Source: Deltaproteobacteria bacterium
GTDB lineage: Bacteria > Desulfobacterota > Desulfobacteria > Desulfobacterales > B30-G6
Direction: 5' to 3'
Assembly: GCA_003647375.1 (NCBI GenBank)
Contig: QMMS01000272.1
Location: forward strand, 1 to 6,147
Length of the DNA stretch: 6,147 bases
Position numbers and translations under genes: made by a program
In this document: positions 5,329 to 6,147 of the stretch, piece after piece
How positions within the stretch are numbered: position 1 is the first letter of the stretch
How the letters are laid out: every line of letters starts with the position of its first letter
The notes under the pieces: model-generated
What the model was told of the DNA's origin: nothing
The model's database searches: none
Seen by the model: only the letters and a program-made list of their open reading frames with translations

Positions 5329-6147
5329 TCATTTTTTAGAATTACAAAAATCGGTCATTGTTTCTATTAGAATTTCTGTGGTTGTAATCATAGAATTGAA
5401 ATCGACACATTCGATTGCGGCGTGAAATCCTTCACCGGTGGGACCGAAGGCTACTGTTGGAATACCGGCCTCGGCAAGGAGTGCAGAGTCCATCCAAAAG
5501 GATTGTCCGGCAAATTGGGGTTGCTCACCGCGATTAGATATATACGAGCGACTTAACGACTGAATAATCGGCTGTTCCCGAGATACTTCGAATGCCGATC
5601 GATAGGAAAAGACATCACTTTGAGCTTTAAATTTGGAATCCTGCGAGCCAATTTTAGACAAAAGGTTCTGAATTTCTTCCGAGATAGTCAACATGTCTTC
5701 ATCCGGCAGATTTCGACGTTCTAATTGAATCTTACAATAGCCTGGGTATGTGCTTAAATCACTTCCACCCTGAATTAATGAAGCATGAATAGAAGGAGAG
5801 CCGAGCAGCGGATGAATTTTTTGCGATAGGATTTCTTCTCCTAAACGTTCCACCTCAACCAGAATTTTGCCTGCTTTTGCTATAGCGTCAATGCCTTCTC
5901 CAGGTAGACTCCCATGTACCGCTCTTCCGAATACTTCAACATCAATCCAGGCAAATCCTTTATGAGCGATTACAATATCGAGGCCAGTTGGTTCACAGAC
6001 AATGGCGGCATCGGCTGAATAGCTTTTAAGGACAGATTCAGTACCAATACTGCCATATTCTTCATCTGCTACAAAGGTAAGTAATACATCGCCCCTTAAT
6101 CTTTTTCCTGCCTCAATGAGAGATTGCACTGCCATAATCTGGGACGC
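5329..6147 (-). CDS. M20 family metallohydrolase, ArgE/DapE/ACY1-like (5' partial)
   Basis: This is a zinc-dependent amidohydrolase of the family containing acetylornithine deacetylase, succinyl-diaminopimelate desuccinylase, aminoacylases and peptidases. The frame stays open to the window edge (ASQI precedes the first ATG at 6135) and the N-terminal part with the first His and bridging Asp ligands is missing, so the start lies outside. Counting from that ATG, ADEE at 23-26 gives the catalytic Glu25 and ligand Glu26, CEPT at 47-50 gives ligand Glu48, and GFHAAIE holds the C-terminal ligand His238. The dimerisation domain spans about 55-165, with FGRAVHGSLPGEGIDAI carrying the conserved His74 and an RxxP element at 141-144. 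About 272 residues are visible of a usual 370-430. The stop is TGA, 100 bp before the MttB-like start on the same strand, so co-transcription is possible. An N-acyl or peptide bond is the expected target; the actual substrate is unknown. Confidence 0.9.
   Translation of the reverse strand, partial: ASQIMAVQSLIEAGKRLRGDVLLTFVADEEYGSIGTESVLKSYSADAAIVCEPTGLDIVIAHKGFAWIDVEVFGRAVHGSLPGEGIDAIAKAGKILVEVERLGEEILSQKIHPLLGSPSIHASLIQGGSDLSTYPGYCKIQLERRNLPDEDMLTISEEIQNLLSKIGSQDSKFKAQSDVFSYRSAFEVSREQPIIQSLSRSYISNRGEQPQFAGQSFWMDSALLAEAGIPTVAFGPTGEGFHAAIECVDFNSMITTTEILIETMTDFCNSKK

Overview
The window looks like part of the genome of a strictly anaerobic bacterium that uses corrinoid-dependent methyl transfer. 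A Desulfobacterota (Desulfobacteraceae-like) or similar sulfate-reducer/acetogen-type host fits best. This is an inference from the protein families, the moderate GC content and a REP-like repeat at 2853-2878 that reminds me of that group. There is no rRNA or tRNA marker to settle it.

Layout: (1) Positions 2-2092, plus strand: a 5'-truncated double ATP-binding subunit of a peptide/opine/nickel-type (Dpp/Opp) ABC importer, with two complete nucleotide-binding domains in one chain. (2) Positions 2093-2213: a 121-bp AT-rich gap with a perfect 12-bp palindrome and a second dyad. (3) Positions 2214-2846 and 2895-3695, plus strand: a methyltransferase-type corrinoid protein followed by an AcsE-like pterin-binding methyltransferase, separated by a 48-bp gap almost filled by a REP-like hairpin. 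(4) Positions 3729-3774: a hairpin with T-runs on both sides, placed to terminate transcription from both directions. (5) Positions 3810-5228, minus strand: a full-length MttB-superfamily methyltransferase without an in-frame UAG, hence non-pyrrolysine. (6) Positions 5329-6147, minus strand: a 5'-truncated M20 (ArgE/DapE/ACY1-like) metallohydrolase, upstream of and in the same direction as the MttB gene.

How the parts may fit together: members of the non-pyrrolysine MttB family take a methyl group from a quaternary amine (glycine betaine, proline betaine, carnitine and gamma-butyrobetaine are known substrates) and give it to Co(I) of a small corrinoid protein. An AcsE/MtgA-type enzyme then moves the methyl to tetrahydrofolate for oxidation or for the Wood-Ljungdahl pathway. 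All three components are here, split over two convergent units. The nearby importer ATPase and M20 amidohydrolase suggest, but do not prove, that the natural substrate is imported as a larger N-acyl or peptide-like conjugate and trimmed before demethylation. The corrinoid-reactivating protein (RamA/RACo type) is not in the window.

The genes differ visibly in base composition. The importer and M20 genes are AT-richer, the corrinoid pair is intermediate, and the MttB-like gene is the most GC-rich. This suggests that the locus was assembled from different sources.
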